Of a DNA stretch of 64,000 nt, positions 20,867 to 36,242 are shown one piece after another. Numbering within the stretch: the first letter of the stretch is position 1; each line of letters starts with the position of its first letter. The position numbers were made by a program, and so were the translations under genes. Below the pieces are notes generated by a model. The model saw nothing but the letters and a program-made list of their open reading frames with translations, searched no databases and was not told the origin of the DNA. Origin of the DNA: Rhabditoides inermis (Eukaryota; Nematoda; Chromadorea; Rhabditida; Rhabditidae); contig CAWZYM010000232.1 in NCBI GenBank assembly GCA_963966185.1, forward strand, positions 124,001-188,000, written 5' to 3'.

Positions 20867-23800
20867 ATGGCGTCGGCGGTGATTGCCCCGACTGCGCTGA
20901 TGCCGGCTCTGTTGGCTGCTGGCGGAGGCGACGGAGGTCACTCCTCTCGGGAGTCCTCGGCGGCTCGCTCTTTCCGGTCGGAGTCTCGCTCCCGCTCCCG
21001 GTCCTCGTCGACTACATCCTCTCGGTCGGCGTCTCCGGGACGGAAACGCGGTCGCCTATCGTCGTCGTCGGAGGATGAACAGGCCTCCGCCTCCGGAGCC
21101 CGCTCCCGGCGCGACAAGTTCCATTCGGAAAGGGTGAGAACCTCCTCAAGGTTTCATAACTCGTTGTTCGGTTTCAGACTCCTTACAAGATCCCCAAGAT
21201 CACCGATTTCGCGTCGGCGGCCCTCGAGGTGCCCCCGCCCCCCTCTTTCGTCAGCAAGAAGGAGAAGGAGAAGGTCCGCCTGCCTACTAGGCAGCTGGAG
21301 CTGTTCGAGGGCATTGCCCAAGGTGTAAGCGGTGAGTTCTATGTGACCAGCACCTCCTTTACCTTGTGTTTAGTTCGCGCTTCGGAGAGAGAGGAAGTGT
21401 TGGCCCAGATCCCGATGCCGGCCTCTGTCTTCGGCAACGTCCCCACCGTGGACGCCGAGCTCGGTGTGGTTAAGGGTGCGGCTCGTGTCTCGGAGTCGCG
21501 CCTCACCGAACTTCACGCAGTGATTCTGGCTGCGGCCTCGGCGCTCGCCATGGGCGAGGCCACGGAGGGTGAGTAGGGTTTCGGTAACCTCACTCTTCAT
21601 TCGATGATTTAGGTGAATCCCGCCAGGGCTACATCGAAGCCGCGGCTCGCTGCCTCGGAATAGCAGTTCAAGATCTGATCTGTGTTCGCCGCTCCAGGGT
21701 CGTGGAAGCGCTCGGGATTCCGCCCCAGCTTCTCATCGATATGCCACGCATATTGATTTCCAAGGAGGAATACGCGACGGACTTGAACAAAGGTTGGTCT
21801 TGGTGCTTGGCAGCTCCGCTGTCATCTACGTCCTTGTTTCAGAGGTATCGCCACTGCTGTTTGGCGCCTCCATCCGGGGCCGTATCGCCGCTGCTGGCTC
21901 CGGGTCAGACCTCCTGCGGGCGATCCAGAAGCTGAACGGGCGGTAAGTTCCGATGTTGTCGATACATTGATCACCCAAAAACCTTTTCCCTTTTAGGGAC
22001 AAGACTAGGGCGTCTACCTCGTCCAGTGGCGGCCGCCACTCGTCCCGTCAGTCCGGACACAGGACTCACAAGCGGCCGCAGGGACACCAAGCTCCCGCCG
22101 CTGGAGGAAAACGGTGCGTGTCCGTTTCTCCTTCCCCTCCTCCCTCACTGCCCTCCTTCCCCAGTGAGCGCCTATTGGCCTCAACGCGAAGCGCTTCATC
22201 GGTTGCTCAGGGCACTCCGTATGTGGCTGGCACAATTGCCAGTCGTTCCCACAAATGGGAACGCCTAACATCAGACCCTACGATTCTGTCTATAGTGCGC
22301 GGTTACAACATTCAATTCGCGCATGTGCCTGCCCGGCCCTTTATAGTGGGTCAAATGGTCGCGCGAGATGTCCCCGAGATTCTGGACAATGAAATTTCTC
22401 TCATGCTCGAGAAGAAAGCTATTGAATTGGTTCCACCGGGTGAGAAGGTGATTCTGTCTTCCATGTTCCCCGTTCCTAAAAAAGATGGTTCGGTGCGCCC
22501 GGTTTTCAATATGAAACGAGTAAACACTTTCATTTCTGCTCCGCATTTCAAAATGGAGAACCTGCAGACAGCTATGGTACTGCTCGAAAAGAACGATTTC
22601 ATGGCTAAAATTGATCTGAAAGATGCTTATTGGTCTGTCCTTGTGGCCCCAGAAAGCCGGAATTTCATGGCCTTCCCTTGGAAGGGGCGCATTTGGAGAT
22701 GGCGCGCACTGCCGTTTGGCCTGAACACTGCGCCGTGGGCGTTCTCCAAAGTTTTGAAGCCAGTGGTCAGTGCCCTCCGGGAAAGAGGAGTCAGAGTGGT
22801 CCAGTATCTGGATGACTTGTTGTTCATGTCTCACTCCGCTGCTGAGTTGGAGGAAGCCACTTCTTTCGCTTGCGCTCTGTTTTCGGACCTAGGTTTCAAG
22901 GTCAACGATAAGAAGTCTGAATTGTCCCCCACTCGTACAATCGAGTTCCTCGGCATGTGTATTGACTCGAACTCTCTTTCGATGCGCATCCCCGCTCCCA
23001 AGCTGGCTGCTATTAAATCTGAAGCAGCGAGATTGTTGTTGTGTGACGACATGTTAGCAAGGTCTCTCGCTAGGTTTGTCGGGCGCGCAGTCGCATGCAG
23101 CGTCGGTGTCCCTGATGTCATTCTCCGGGTACGCAATCTCCAGCGTTGCCTAGCCAAAGCCACTAACAGCGCTGGTTTTGATAGCATGGTTCGAATCTCG
23201 TCGGATGCTCGGGGCGAACTTTCTTGGTGGTCCTCATTTCCTGAGGGTGAGAATTCCTTCTGCTTCGCTCATACGGACATTTTGGGCGTCATCACTACGG
23301 ATGCGTCGGGAGCAGGTTGGGGTGCAGTGTGCGCCTCGGCTCGAACCGGAGGGAGGTGGTCACCTGCCGAGGCAGATGATCACATTAACGTGAAGGAGTT
23401 GCGTGCGGCATTTTTTGGCCTGCGCTGTTTTGCATCCAAATGGTGTGATGGTAGAATTATCCTGGAAATGGACAATGTGAGTGCTGTAGCTTACTTGCGA
23501 AATCGTGGAGGCACAGTGAGCCCTTCGTTGCATCATCTGGCGGTGGAAGTGTTATCCTGGGCACGTCAGAGGAATCTCTCTCTCCTCCCTACGTACAGAA
23601 GGGGGGTAGATAATGTGGAGGCCGACTTCGAATCGCGGTCGTTACATAGAGAGTATCAGGAGTGGTCCTTAGACAAGGCAGCATTAGTGCCGGTATTCCA
23701 GAAGTGGGGGACCCCGGACATTGACTTGTTTGCAACGCGGCTCAACCACAAGCTACCTCGGTTCTACAGCCTCTTTCCAGATCCGCTAGCAGAGGCGGTC

Positions 23801-25305
23801 GACGCTTTGTCTCAGAATTGGTCAGGCCGTTGGTGCTACGCATTTCCTCCTTTCCAAATGGTGGGAAAGGTGTTGCGAAAATCGATGAACGAAAAAGCGC
23901 GGCTGATTCTCGTGGTGCCGCTATGGTCTTCCCAGGCGTGGTTTCCCCTTCTCTCAAGGGCGGCGCGAGAGCCCCCTCTACACCTCCGGGTCCATCCCAA
24001 TCTCGTGACGGACCCAGCGGGTCGTCCTCACCCTTGCTTGTCGAGCGGAAGGTTCAGCCTCTCCGCCTGGCTGATCTGAGCAGCGTCTGGCTCTCACTGG
24101 GCCTCGACAAGTCGGCTGTGGATATCCTTCTCTCCTCGTGGGCCCCCTCTACCAGAGCCCAGTACGAGTCCGCACTTTCCAAGTGGCGTGCGTTTGAACA
24201 CGTGTCTGACTTCTCTCGCCCGTCCCCGGCTGAGGTAATCAATTTCTTGGCGTCTTTGAAAGATAGACATTTGGCCTTCAATACCATTAGCGTTCATAAA
24301 GCGGCTATTGTTACCTTTGTGGGTCTGGTGGATGTAGCAGCAGGTAAAGCCTTACAGGAGTCACCCATCCTGGCACGGTTTATGAAAGGGTTGTTTAAGC
24401 ATGACCCGCCGAAACCCAAATACTCTGACATTTGGGACCCGGACCAGGTGTTTTCGTTCTGGAAGCAGGCTGGCCCTAACGAGAGTCTGACCCTCAAGCG
24501 TCTCACACTTAAACTGGTCTCCCTCGTCGCTCTCGTTTCACCACAGCGTGTTTCGGAGCTGGCGTCTCTCTCCCTTGCCTCGGTTCAGCGCGGCTCGGAG
24601 ATGTGGGTATTCTCTATTCAGGGGATGACTAAGAACAGGGGGACGGGTGACCCGCACAAGGTAGTTATCTCTTTGGCTGACGACCCTCGTATTTGCCCTC
24701 TCCGGACGCTGTTAGCCTATGTGGAGGCCACAAAAGGTTTTCCGTCGCGGCCTACCTCACTCTTTGTGTCGTGGAACAAACCGCACGGTAGTGTGGGCGC
24801 CTCCACGGTTGCCAGGTGGATTAAAGAAACACTGGCGCTAGCGGGGGTCGATGATAAGTTCTCGGCCCACTCCACTCGTGCTGCTTCGACGTCCAAGGCT
24901 GCGTTTGCCGGAGTGGATGTGCGCGTGATTCTTGAAGCCGCGAATTGGAAAAAGAACGGTTCCACGTTCCAGCGTTTCTACCGCAAAGATAGACAGACAG
25001 TCTTTCAGCAGTCCCTTCTCTCGGGCCCCAGGTAGATTCGTAAAAGCAAATTGTTATAGAGTCACCGTAGTCTATTATAATGGCATATTTTGCGAGACAA
25101 CGCAGTTGTTGAAGTAAAATATTTATTATGATATACTACGGTGACTCTATAACATGGCCCTCCCCGTGTACACTCCCTCCCAAGCCTGGGCCCTCTAGGG
25201 ATTGTCTTGTTTCTCTTGACCTATTATGATCATTTCAGTGATGGGTACGGGACGAAATCGCATCGCCAGAGCAAGGATAAGGAGAAGAAGGACAAGAAGA
25301 AGTAA
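20867..25305 (+). CDS. DIRS element Gag-like protein, seven spliced exons
   Basis: Exons 20867-21133, 21178-21331, 21374-21568, 21613-21792, 21843-21942, 21997-22113 and 25239-25305 have GT donors and AG acceptors, and every phase agrees. They total 1080 bases, or 359 codons plus stop. The product starts MASAVIAPTALMPALLAAGG, continues with an Arg/Ser-rich tract, a middle domain (LPTRQLELFEGIAQG; ESRLTELHAVILAAASAL) and a basic tail (HRTHKRPQGHQ, then SKDKEKKDKKK) suited to nucleic-acid binding. The last intron, 22114-25238, contains the whole RT/RNase H and recombinase coding region. Without splicing, exon 6 reads in frame into the RT frame. Gag assignment is by position and composition; I see no named domain. 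Confidence 0.7.
22118..24079 (+). CDS. Reverse transcriptase / RNase H of the DIRS element
   Basis: The 653-codon frame has RT motifs FSVP-like MFPVPKKDGSVRPVFN, IDLKDAYWSVLV, LPFGLNTAPWAFSK and catalytic YLDDLL (Y at about residue 230). RNase H follows with TTDASGAGWGAV (D at about 395), NVKELRAAFF (E), LEMDNVSAVAYL (D) and GVDNVEADFESR (D), so the acidic residues are present. The C-terminal block DLFATRLNHKLPRF...YAFPPFQMVG...LILVVPLWSSQAWFPLL is typical of DIRS-group RT proteins. There is no ATG at the 5' end: the frame is continuous with gag exon 6 (codons CGG TGC GTG), so it is probably made as a Gag-RT fusion from unspliced RNA. It overlaps the recombinase frame by about 260 bp in a different frame. 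Confidence 0.9.
   Translation: MSVSPSPPPSLPSFPSERLLASTRSASSVAQGTPYVAGTIASRSHKWERLTSDPTILSIVRGYNIQFAHVPARPFIVGQMVARDVPEILDNEISLMLEKKAIELVPPGEKVILSSMFPVPKKDGSVRPVFNMKRVNTFISAPHFKMENLQTAMVLLEKNDFMAKIDLKDAYWSVLVAPESRNFMAFPWKGRIWRWRALPFGLNTAPWAFSKVLKPVVSALRERGVRVVQYLDDLLFMSHSAAELEEATSFACALFSDLGFKVNDKKSELSPTRTIEFLGMCIDSNSLSMRIPAPKLAAIKSEAARLLLCDDMLARSLARFVGRAVACSVGVPDVILRVRNLQRCLAKATNSAGFDSMVRISSDARGELSWWSSFPEGENSFCFAHTDILGVITTDASGAGWGAVCASARTGGRWSPAEADDHINVKELRAAFFGLRCFASKWCDGRIILEMDNVSAVAYLRNRGGTVSPSLHHLAVEVLSWARQRNLSLLPTYRRGVDNVEADFESRSLHREYQEWSLDKAALVPVFQKWGTPDIDLFATRLNHKLPRFYSLFPDPLAEAVDALSQNWSGRWCYAFPPFQMVGKVLRKSMNEKARLILVVPLWSSQAWFPLLSRAAREPPLHLRVHPNLVTDPAGRPHPCLSSGRFSLSAWLI
23818..25035 (+). 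CDS. Tyrosine recombinase of the DIRS element
   Basis: The 405-codon frame contains the phage-integrase-type catalytic core: first Arg in VSPQRVSELASL (about residue 244), the H-x-x-R box in FSAHSTRAAS (His about 351, Arg about 354) and the nucleophile in FQRFYRKDRQ (Tyr about 388). An N-terminal SAM-like core-binding domain is suggested by STRAQYESALSKWRAF and INFLASLKDRHLAFNTISVHKAAI. The frame is -1 relative to RT. The first ATG lies inside the RT C-terminal coding region, and the true start could be downstream, a frameshift, or a splice. It would catalyse insertion of the circular cDNA. Confidence 0.9.
   Translation: MVRPLVLRISSFPNGGKGVAKIDERKSAADSRGAAMVFPGVVSPSLKGGARAPSTPPGPSQSRDGPSGSSSPLLVERKVQPLRLADLSSVWLSLGLDKSAVDILLSSWAPSTRAQYESALSKWRAFEHVSDFSRPSPAEVINFLASLKDRHLAFNTISVHKAAIVTFVGLVDVAAGKALQESPILARFMKGLFKHDPPKPKYSDIWDPDQVFSFWKQAGPNESLTLKRLTLKLVSLVALVSPQRVSELASLSLASVQRGSEMWVFSIQGMTKNRGTGDPHKVVISLADDPRICPLRTLLAYVEATKGFPSRPTSLFVSWNKPHGSVGASTVARWIKETLALAGVDDKFSAHSTRAASTSKAAFAGVDVRVILEAANWKKNGSTFQRFYRKDRQTVFQQSLLSGPR
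25044..25153 (+). repeat. Internal repeat derived from both DIRS termini
   Basis: 25044-25069 (GCAAATTGTTATAGAGTCAC...) repeats part of the right terminus (about 25617-25642). 25079-25153 repeats the first ~72 bases of the left terminus in the same orientation. Because the termini are inverted, this block is also complementary to the outer ends, as is the internal complementary region of DIRS elements used in circle formation. It begins 8 bp after the recombinase stop. Confidence 0.8.
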
Positions 25306-25375
25306 TCTCAGTCACCCCTCCCTGTCCCCCTACCTCCTCCCTTCTCAAGTTATGTTTCATGCCTCGCTCACTCCC

Positions 25376-25696
25376 AAGTGAGGATATTTTGGTGTTTTTC
25401 CCTCTAGCCTGTCTTCCGCGCCGCCCGTTTTCGCGCGTCGATTACTTTCGTGTCGGGATCCCAGGGTCGCGCAGATCTCGGCATACGGTATTTGCCCGCG
25501 CTCTCCCACATCTCGTGTTTTGTTCCCGTCACTTTATTTTGGCTGCTTGGCCTTTTCCCTTTATTGTTATCATCCAGGCTTCGAGTCGTGAGATCATCTG
25601 AGCTCTATGGAAAATAAGCAAATTGTTATAGAGTCACCGTAGTATATCATAATAAATATTTTACTTCAACAACTGCGTTGTCTCGCAAAATATGCC
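25376..25696 (+). repeat. Right inverted terminal repeat of the DIRS element
   Basis: Inverted copy of 20353-20673, ending GTCTCGCAAAATATGCC. It adjoins copy 3 of the genomic segment at 25697. Confidence 0.9.
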
Positions 25697-25703
25697 ATTA
25701 TCG

Positions 25704-25794
25704 ATTGAATATCGGGTTTTAGAACACCTCAAGCAACTGCTTCTGATTGGGCGACGCGCCCTTGAACGTCACCTAGAGATAGAGGTTGAGAGAG

Positions 25795-25838
<44 letters not shown>

Positions 25839-25888
25839 GGGAAACGTACACACTCGGGCGGTGTGAGAACGACTTTCTTCCAGTCCAT
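25704..25888 (-). pseudogene. MSP gene fragment cut by the DIRS element
   Basis: First two MSP exons on the minus strand, identical to those of 14926-15726. The transcript would run into the right terminus of the retroelement, and the remaining five exons are missing. Confidence 0.8.
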
Positions 25889-26362
25889 CTCAGTCAGTCG
25901 ACCTCACCAGGAGAAGGCGAGAGAAAGAAATGATGGTGGATGAAATGAAAGGACCTCTTTTTCTTTTTGTGGAAAAACTATTGCAACCTGAAAAACTATG
26001 TAAATGTATATGACACGTGAAATGATTCGTCACCTCTTTTCCTCATTTGTTTCATCGTTTCAACCCTTTCAAAAATGTCGCGTGTTCTCCGTGGTCCCTA
26101 TTAGCCGTGTGACTGTCTCTCTCATTATGGTAACACTCCCCCTCTCTCTCTCTCCCCCTCTTCAGTTGACGTCACCTTCTCTCGCATCGATTGCCGCCCT
26201 CGGGCGCACGCGCCTCGCACCGCCCCCGCCCTCTCGCCGCCCCTCTCATGTCTGCCACTCTCCCCTCCCCACACTCTCTTCCTCCTCTCGTCGTCTGTCT
26301 GGGTGGAGGCGAGTGTTGCCGTGCGTCTCGTGCTTCATTCCGAGCAGACGACGGCTCCTCCG

Positions 26363-31585
<5,223 letters not shown>

Positions 31586-31965
31586 ATCACCCCCAACCCG
31601 ATCTACCATCCCTATCCGTGTACATTCCCCTGTGTGTTGTGACTCTTTTGACCCGGTAGTCCTACGGGCGCTCTCCTGATATCTTCTTTCCCTTTTCAAT
31701 GGCAATCGAGATTTCTAGCCGCCGCTTTGTGATGAGCGAGTGATATGACGGAGACTGTGAACATCCATGTGTGTGAGAGAGGAATAAACCTGTTGAACTC
31801 TATTGTTGTTATCTGTTGGTAAGGTTGATCGATGATCATCTCTCTAGATTCACGCACATTACTCGCATACTTTGCGCGAAGGAGAGAAGAAGAGAAAAAA
31901 GAAATGGGATCACATGCGAGAAACGAGAGAAAGATGCACCTTCCTAACCGCAACTAGAAAACGGC

Positions 31966-32538
31966 ATGCGCGCCGCTGCACTGCTATTGATTATCGTTAC
32001 TGTACAAGGTGAGTAGTTCCGCAAAGACGAAAGTATATGAAAATGAATGTAACAACTTTTCAGTATGGCACTTGTGTGAGGCGCGAGGAGGAGGAGGGAG
32101 AGGAGGAGGAAGAGGAGGAGGAGGAGGGAGGGGAGGAGGAGGGGGAAGGGGAGGAGGTCGCGGCGGAGGTTTGCTCGAAACTGTTTCGTCAGACTATCAA
32201 TTATCACAGGTGGCCACGACCACGGCGACCATGGTGGTCACGACCACGGTTTTGGCCACGATCATGGATTCGGCCATGACCAATGGGGAGGGCACGACCA
32301 TTGGGGAAGGGGAGGAGGCAATGGAGGAGGAGGGGGAGGGGACAACCGACCCTGGACAGGATTCAACCGGAACGTGAGTGACTGAAGTCTCTTTCTCTTC
32401 CACGCTTTCTTTCAGCAGCAGACTCCGTACTACTGCCAGGGCTACTACCTGCAGTACTACCAGGCCTACTGTCAGCAGTACATGCGACCGAGGGGAGGAG
32501 GGTTGTTGGGAAGTCTCTTTGGAGGGCTGTTCGGATGA
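31966..32538 (+). CDS. Secreted Gly/His-rich small protein
   Basis: Four exons (31966-32008, 32064-32168, 32210-32373, 32416-32538) join in phase. The product has a signal peptide (MRAAALLLIIVTVQVWHLCEA), a GGGR repeat tract, a histidine-rich tract with repeated HDHG and GHDHGFG units, then QQTPYYCQGYYLQYYQAYCQ and a C-terminus GGGLLGSLFGGLFG. The clustered histidines could bind divalent metal. The C-terminal LLGSLFGG motif recurs in the gene at 37184. A Gly-rich secreted protein may be a cuticle, silk-like or antimicrobial component; the sequence does not decide. An AATAAA lies near 32732. Confidence 0.75.
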
Positions 32539-32847
32539 AAGAGTATTTCACACATTATGACATGTTACTTCTTTTCTTGCCGCAGCATGAGACTCCATCT
32601 GCCATCTCAGACTGAACGAGCGACTCTTTCTCACTCACATCAGTCATCAGTTAGATAATTTCTTTTTACAGTTTTCACGTCATCGTCGTTTATTGTTCCC
32701 ACTAACTTGCACCTGCACAACTACAACATCAATAAATGTGTTATCATTCTTACGTGTGTTTTATTGTGCGGAAAGTGACGTCATAAGCGGTCACAACACA
32801 GAGTCATTGGCATGATCGGTGGAATCAGCATCGGCCTGCGAAGGAGG

Positions 32848-32855
32848 CATAAAAG
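32848..32855 (+). promoter_or_regulatory. TATA-like box upstream of the Kelch gene
   Basis: CATAAAAG about 104 bp before the Kelch start codon. The same octamer precedes the gene at 38839. Confidence 0.4.
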
Positions 32856-32951
32856 CCGAGGACCGGTGTTCGGCTTGCATTCATTGCTGTCTCCTCTTCA
32901 CGGTCAGTGGCCTTCTCCCTCTTCCCCCTCACTCATCCTACCATATCCAGG

Positions 32952-34954
32952 ATGAGCGAGCCGCGTTCGAGCGATGGCGGGTCGACGTTGTACATAGACG
33001 AGCAGACGCCGAGCGGAAGTGGGGGCACGTCGGATACGCAGAAGGACTCTGAAGGAGGGGAGAAGCCGCGCAGAGTCACCTCCACAGTCACTGTGATGCT
33101 GCGTGGAGGGAGTGTCTCCCCGAGGGTCTCTCCACACAAACCATTCCCCGACCACAACAACAACAACAACCGCCACATCTCCGACGCCGCGATCGAACAG
33201 GACCGCGTCGTCATCCACACCAGGGACGGAGTCGAGGTACTGCACCTTCTGTGGAATACTGTAGCTACCGTACTCTCAGGTGCGATCGAGTCGCGAGCGG
33301 CTCGCCCAACACTCTCTCTTCTTCCGCACGCTCTTCAACGGCACCTACGCAGACTCGCACATGGCTGTCGTCAGGTGTGGGCGGTGCTTGAGTGGGCGGA
33401 GCATGGAACAAATTTTTCTTCTAGATTACCTACGACGTCGGTGGACGACCTTCAAGGCTGTCTTCAGATTCTCACTCTGCTCGAGAGGCGAGACAGCCTG
33501 CCGGTCGATAGTGGCACAGCTTCGATGGAGTGGACGTGCACGGTACGGTAGCTACAGTGTCCTGGTATTCAATGCGTCTTCTAGATCTTCGCGGCCGCCA
33601 CGTTTCTTCTAATGGATGGGGTTGTGGCGGAGCTTTCTGAGTGGATCATGCGACGACTCACCGACGAGAACATTCTCAGGTATAAGTACTGTACCTTTCT
33701 GGGTATAGTAATTACAGTATACTTGCAGAACTTTCGACTACGTGTCTCCTCGGTGCGTGAAGCTCGCTAGCCGCATCTGGTCAAGCATGGTCCGGCAGTT
33801 CTCAACGGTACGATATAGGAGTACCATTACCATTACCATACCATAGGGTTGCTCCATATTTGAATTACATGTGTAGATGATCTCATCGAAGACGTTTCTC
33901 GAGTTGTCGGGGGAGGAGATTGTCCAGATGCTAAATGACCCTCTTCTCGCTATCGACACGAAAGACGAGGCGAGAATAGCCGAGGAGTGGATCAAGGTAC
34001 GAGGGATACTGTAGCTACAGTATTACAGTAGTGTCCTTTTGTAGGCGCATCCGAACGACGACTGCTCGATGGTACGTCGCTACGAGCTGCACAACCTGAC
34101 GCGCTATTCCACGGATGGATATCACATCTACAGAGAGCGCGTGCCAGAGAGGGTCGTCGTCGCGTTCGGTGCGTCTCTCTCTCCCTCTCTCCCCCTTCTA
34201 CGTCCCTTTCTTATTCCCATTTCAGGCGGTTGGAGTGCAACCGGACCGGCGAGTGGAGTGGAGACATTCAACCCGCGCACCAACCAGTGGAAGCTCGCGC
34301 CGGCCGTCTATCACGACATTCCCAAGTGGGCGTGGCTCATATGGACGGAGCTGATCTGACCTTTGAGGGCGTATCATGGCGCTGTCCTTCTGCACGACAA
34401 GGTCTACACGATGGGCGGATTCAACGGCCGACTGCACTTCAAGCAGCTGCGATGTCTGGATCTCCACGAGAAGGTACGGTAGCTGGTACGGAGTACGGTA
34501 GCAAGGTACGGGTTCTGTATCTACGGTGTTCTTAGAAGTGGTACGACCTCGGACCGATGCACGAGAAGCGGTGCTACGTGAGTGCCGCCGTCTACGACGA
34601 CGATCACATTCTGGCGATTGGCGGGTGGGTTACGGTGGCCGGTACGGTACGGTTACGGTACTTTGCTTTTCAGCATGAACGGCATCGACCGTTTGCGTGG
34701 GGGAGAGATCTACAACATTCGCGGCAACCAGTGGAGTCAGCTCGGGTCGATGGAAATGGTCAGGTAAGAGAATGATGGGATGACGTCACTGATGACGTCA
34801 TGGCAGATCGGATGCCTCCTGCGTGGTTCTGGACAAGGAGGTGTACATGGTTGGTGGATTCGACGGGAATCACATCCACCAGACGGTCGAGACGTACGAT
34901 ATGCACCAGCAGAAGTGGTGCGTCTCTCTCCCTCTCCATCTCTCTCTCTCCATC

Positions 34955-34989
<35 letters not shown>

Positions 34990-35524
34990 CTCTCCTTTCC
35001 AGGACTACCCTCGGTCGTTCGATGCGCTCCAAGCGTACGGGAGTGAGTGCCGTGTCTCTCACTGAGAACGCCTTCCTCGTTCTCGGAGGATACAACGGCA
35101 TCAAGAGGTACGGTAGAATACTAGGGTTACTGTAGGTTACGGTACTTAGGCTGTCCAGCAGCGAGTTCTTCGACCGTCGCGAGGGCATCTGGCACCTCAT
35201 CAACAACATGAGCCTCGGAAGGTCCAACTTCGCTGCCGAGAGACTGGGTATGTCAGTGATGGCTGCCGGAGGATTCGACGGAAACAGGACTTCCCAGGTA
35301 GAGACAGAAGGAGGAAGAGAGAAAGGGGAAACCTATTGCAGTCTGTCGAGAGCTACGACTTCCGTCGAGATGCGTGGCATGACATGCCACACCTCAACAC
35401 ACCCAAGAGTGCTCTCAAGATGATCCAGGTACTGTAATTTCGGGGAGAGTACTGTGTCTACCGTTTACCATTTCAGATTTCTGACCCGACCGTGATCAGC
35501 AGCCTCCTCCACTTCAAAGCGTAG
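32952..35524 (+). CDS. BTB-BACK-Kelch protein (KLHL10/SPE-26-like type)
   Basis: Many small exons join in frame. The N-terminus MSEPRSSDGGSTLYIDEQ... is followed by a BTB-like region (VIHTRDGVE; RLAQHSLFFRTLFNGTYADS; IFAAATFLLMDGVVAELSEW), a BACK-like helix region (KTFLELSGEEIVQMLNDPLL; DEARIAEEWIKAHP) and Kelch repeats with paired glycines and W: GGWSATG, VYTMGGFNGRLHFKQLR, LAIGG...LRGGEIYNIRGNQWSQL, VYMVGGFDGNHIHQTVETYD, FLVLGGYNGIKRLSSSEFFD and AAGGFDGNRTSQ. Such proteins act as substrate adaptors for Cullin-3 ubiquitin ligases or as actin-associated proteins. Vertebrate KLHL10 and nematode SPE-26 act in sperm development; relation to them is my inference from overall layout. Confidence 0.85.
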
Positions 35525-36194
35525 ACCACGCCCCTTAAGCCCCGCCTCCGTCATCTTTGCATTACCAAGTCTCCAGCTTATCGCAACTCAAACAGAATTC
35601 CAGTTGCACTTCTATCTTAAGACTTCTTAAAATGAATTAGATATACTCGTCTAGAATCCCTCCATGTAAAGAGAGGAGAACAAAACAACTCAGCTGATCG
35701 ATTTGCCACTGGCAATAAAGAAATGTGTGATTCTGTGTTGTGATTTTGAGAGTCTGGAAAAGCATCAGAAGTGTGTTCTCTGACTGATGAATGATAATGA
35801 GTATCAGCATTGATATACGCGTTGCCATAGGTCGTAGGGTCACAATCACAACCTCACAACTAAAAACGGATTCGTCTGTAACCGGGATCGCGATAGAGAG
35901 GAGCAAATGGCGGCCTTTTTGGTGACATTTTATTTATTGCATGTTGGTATATTATGTTAAATGTACCTGAATGAAAGTCCTAGTCGGACGCCCGTCTATC
36001 ACTACCATGTATAAAAATAGTGTGCGAAGATTTACATTGATCGTTTCATCTATTGTCACATGTACATGTCTGATTGAGAGATGAGAGATGAGAGATACAC
36101 AAATGCACAAGTGCACAAAAGGACAATTGGCTACAACCCCTCAGGCGTATTACACCCGAGAGAGAACAACCGCAAACAATGTACACCCAATAAC
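35525..36194. other. Intergenic, nothing coding recognised
   Basis: Contains the 3' end of the Kelch transcript, with AATAAAG near 35715. No exon is convincing on either strand. Confidence 0.5.
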
Positions 36195-36201
36195 TATAAA
36201 A
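36195..36201 (+). promoter_or_regulatory. TATA box of the 36243 gene
   Basis: TATAAAA 48 bp before the ATG. Confidence 0.5.
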
Positions 36202-36242
36202 CCGCGTCTCTCACATCAGTTAGCTCGATGCACTCTACAAGA

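Larger units (their letters stand above)
20353..25696 (+). mobile_element. DIRS-like tyrosine-recombinase retrotransposon, apparently intact
   Basis: The 5.34 kb element has 321 bp inverted termini beginning GGCATATTTTGCGAGACAAC, a spliced gag, an uninterrupted RT/RNase H frame, an overlapping tyrosine recombinase frame with all catalytic residues, and an internal repeat (25044-25153) derived from both termini. No LTRs, integrase or target-site duplication are present, as expected when a tyrosine recombinase inserts a circular DNA intermediate. DIRS order (Gag, RT-RH, YR, internal complementary region, right terminus) is followed. Intact frames and identical termini suggest recent activity. 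Both flanks are inverted copies of one genomic sequence. Confidence 0.9.

Noticed and set aside
20353..25696. LTR retrotransposon
   Set aside because: Termini are inverted, not direct, and there is no integrase or protease; the recombinase is of the tyrosine type.
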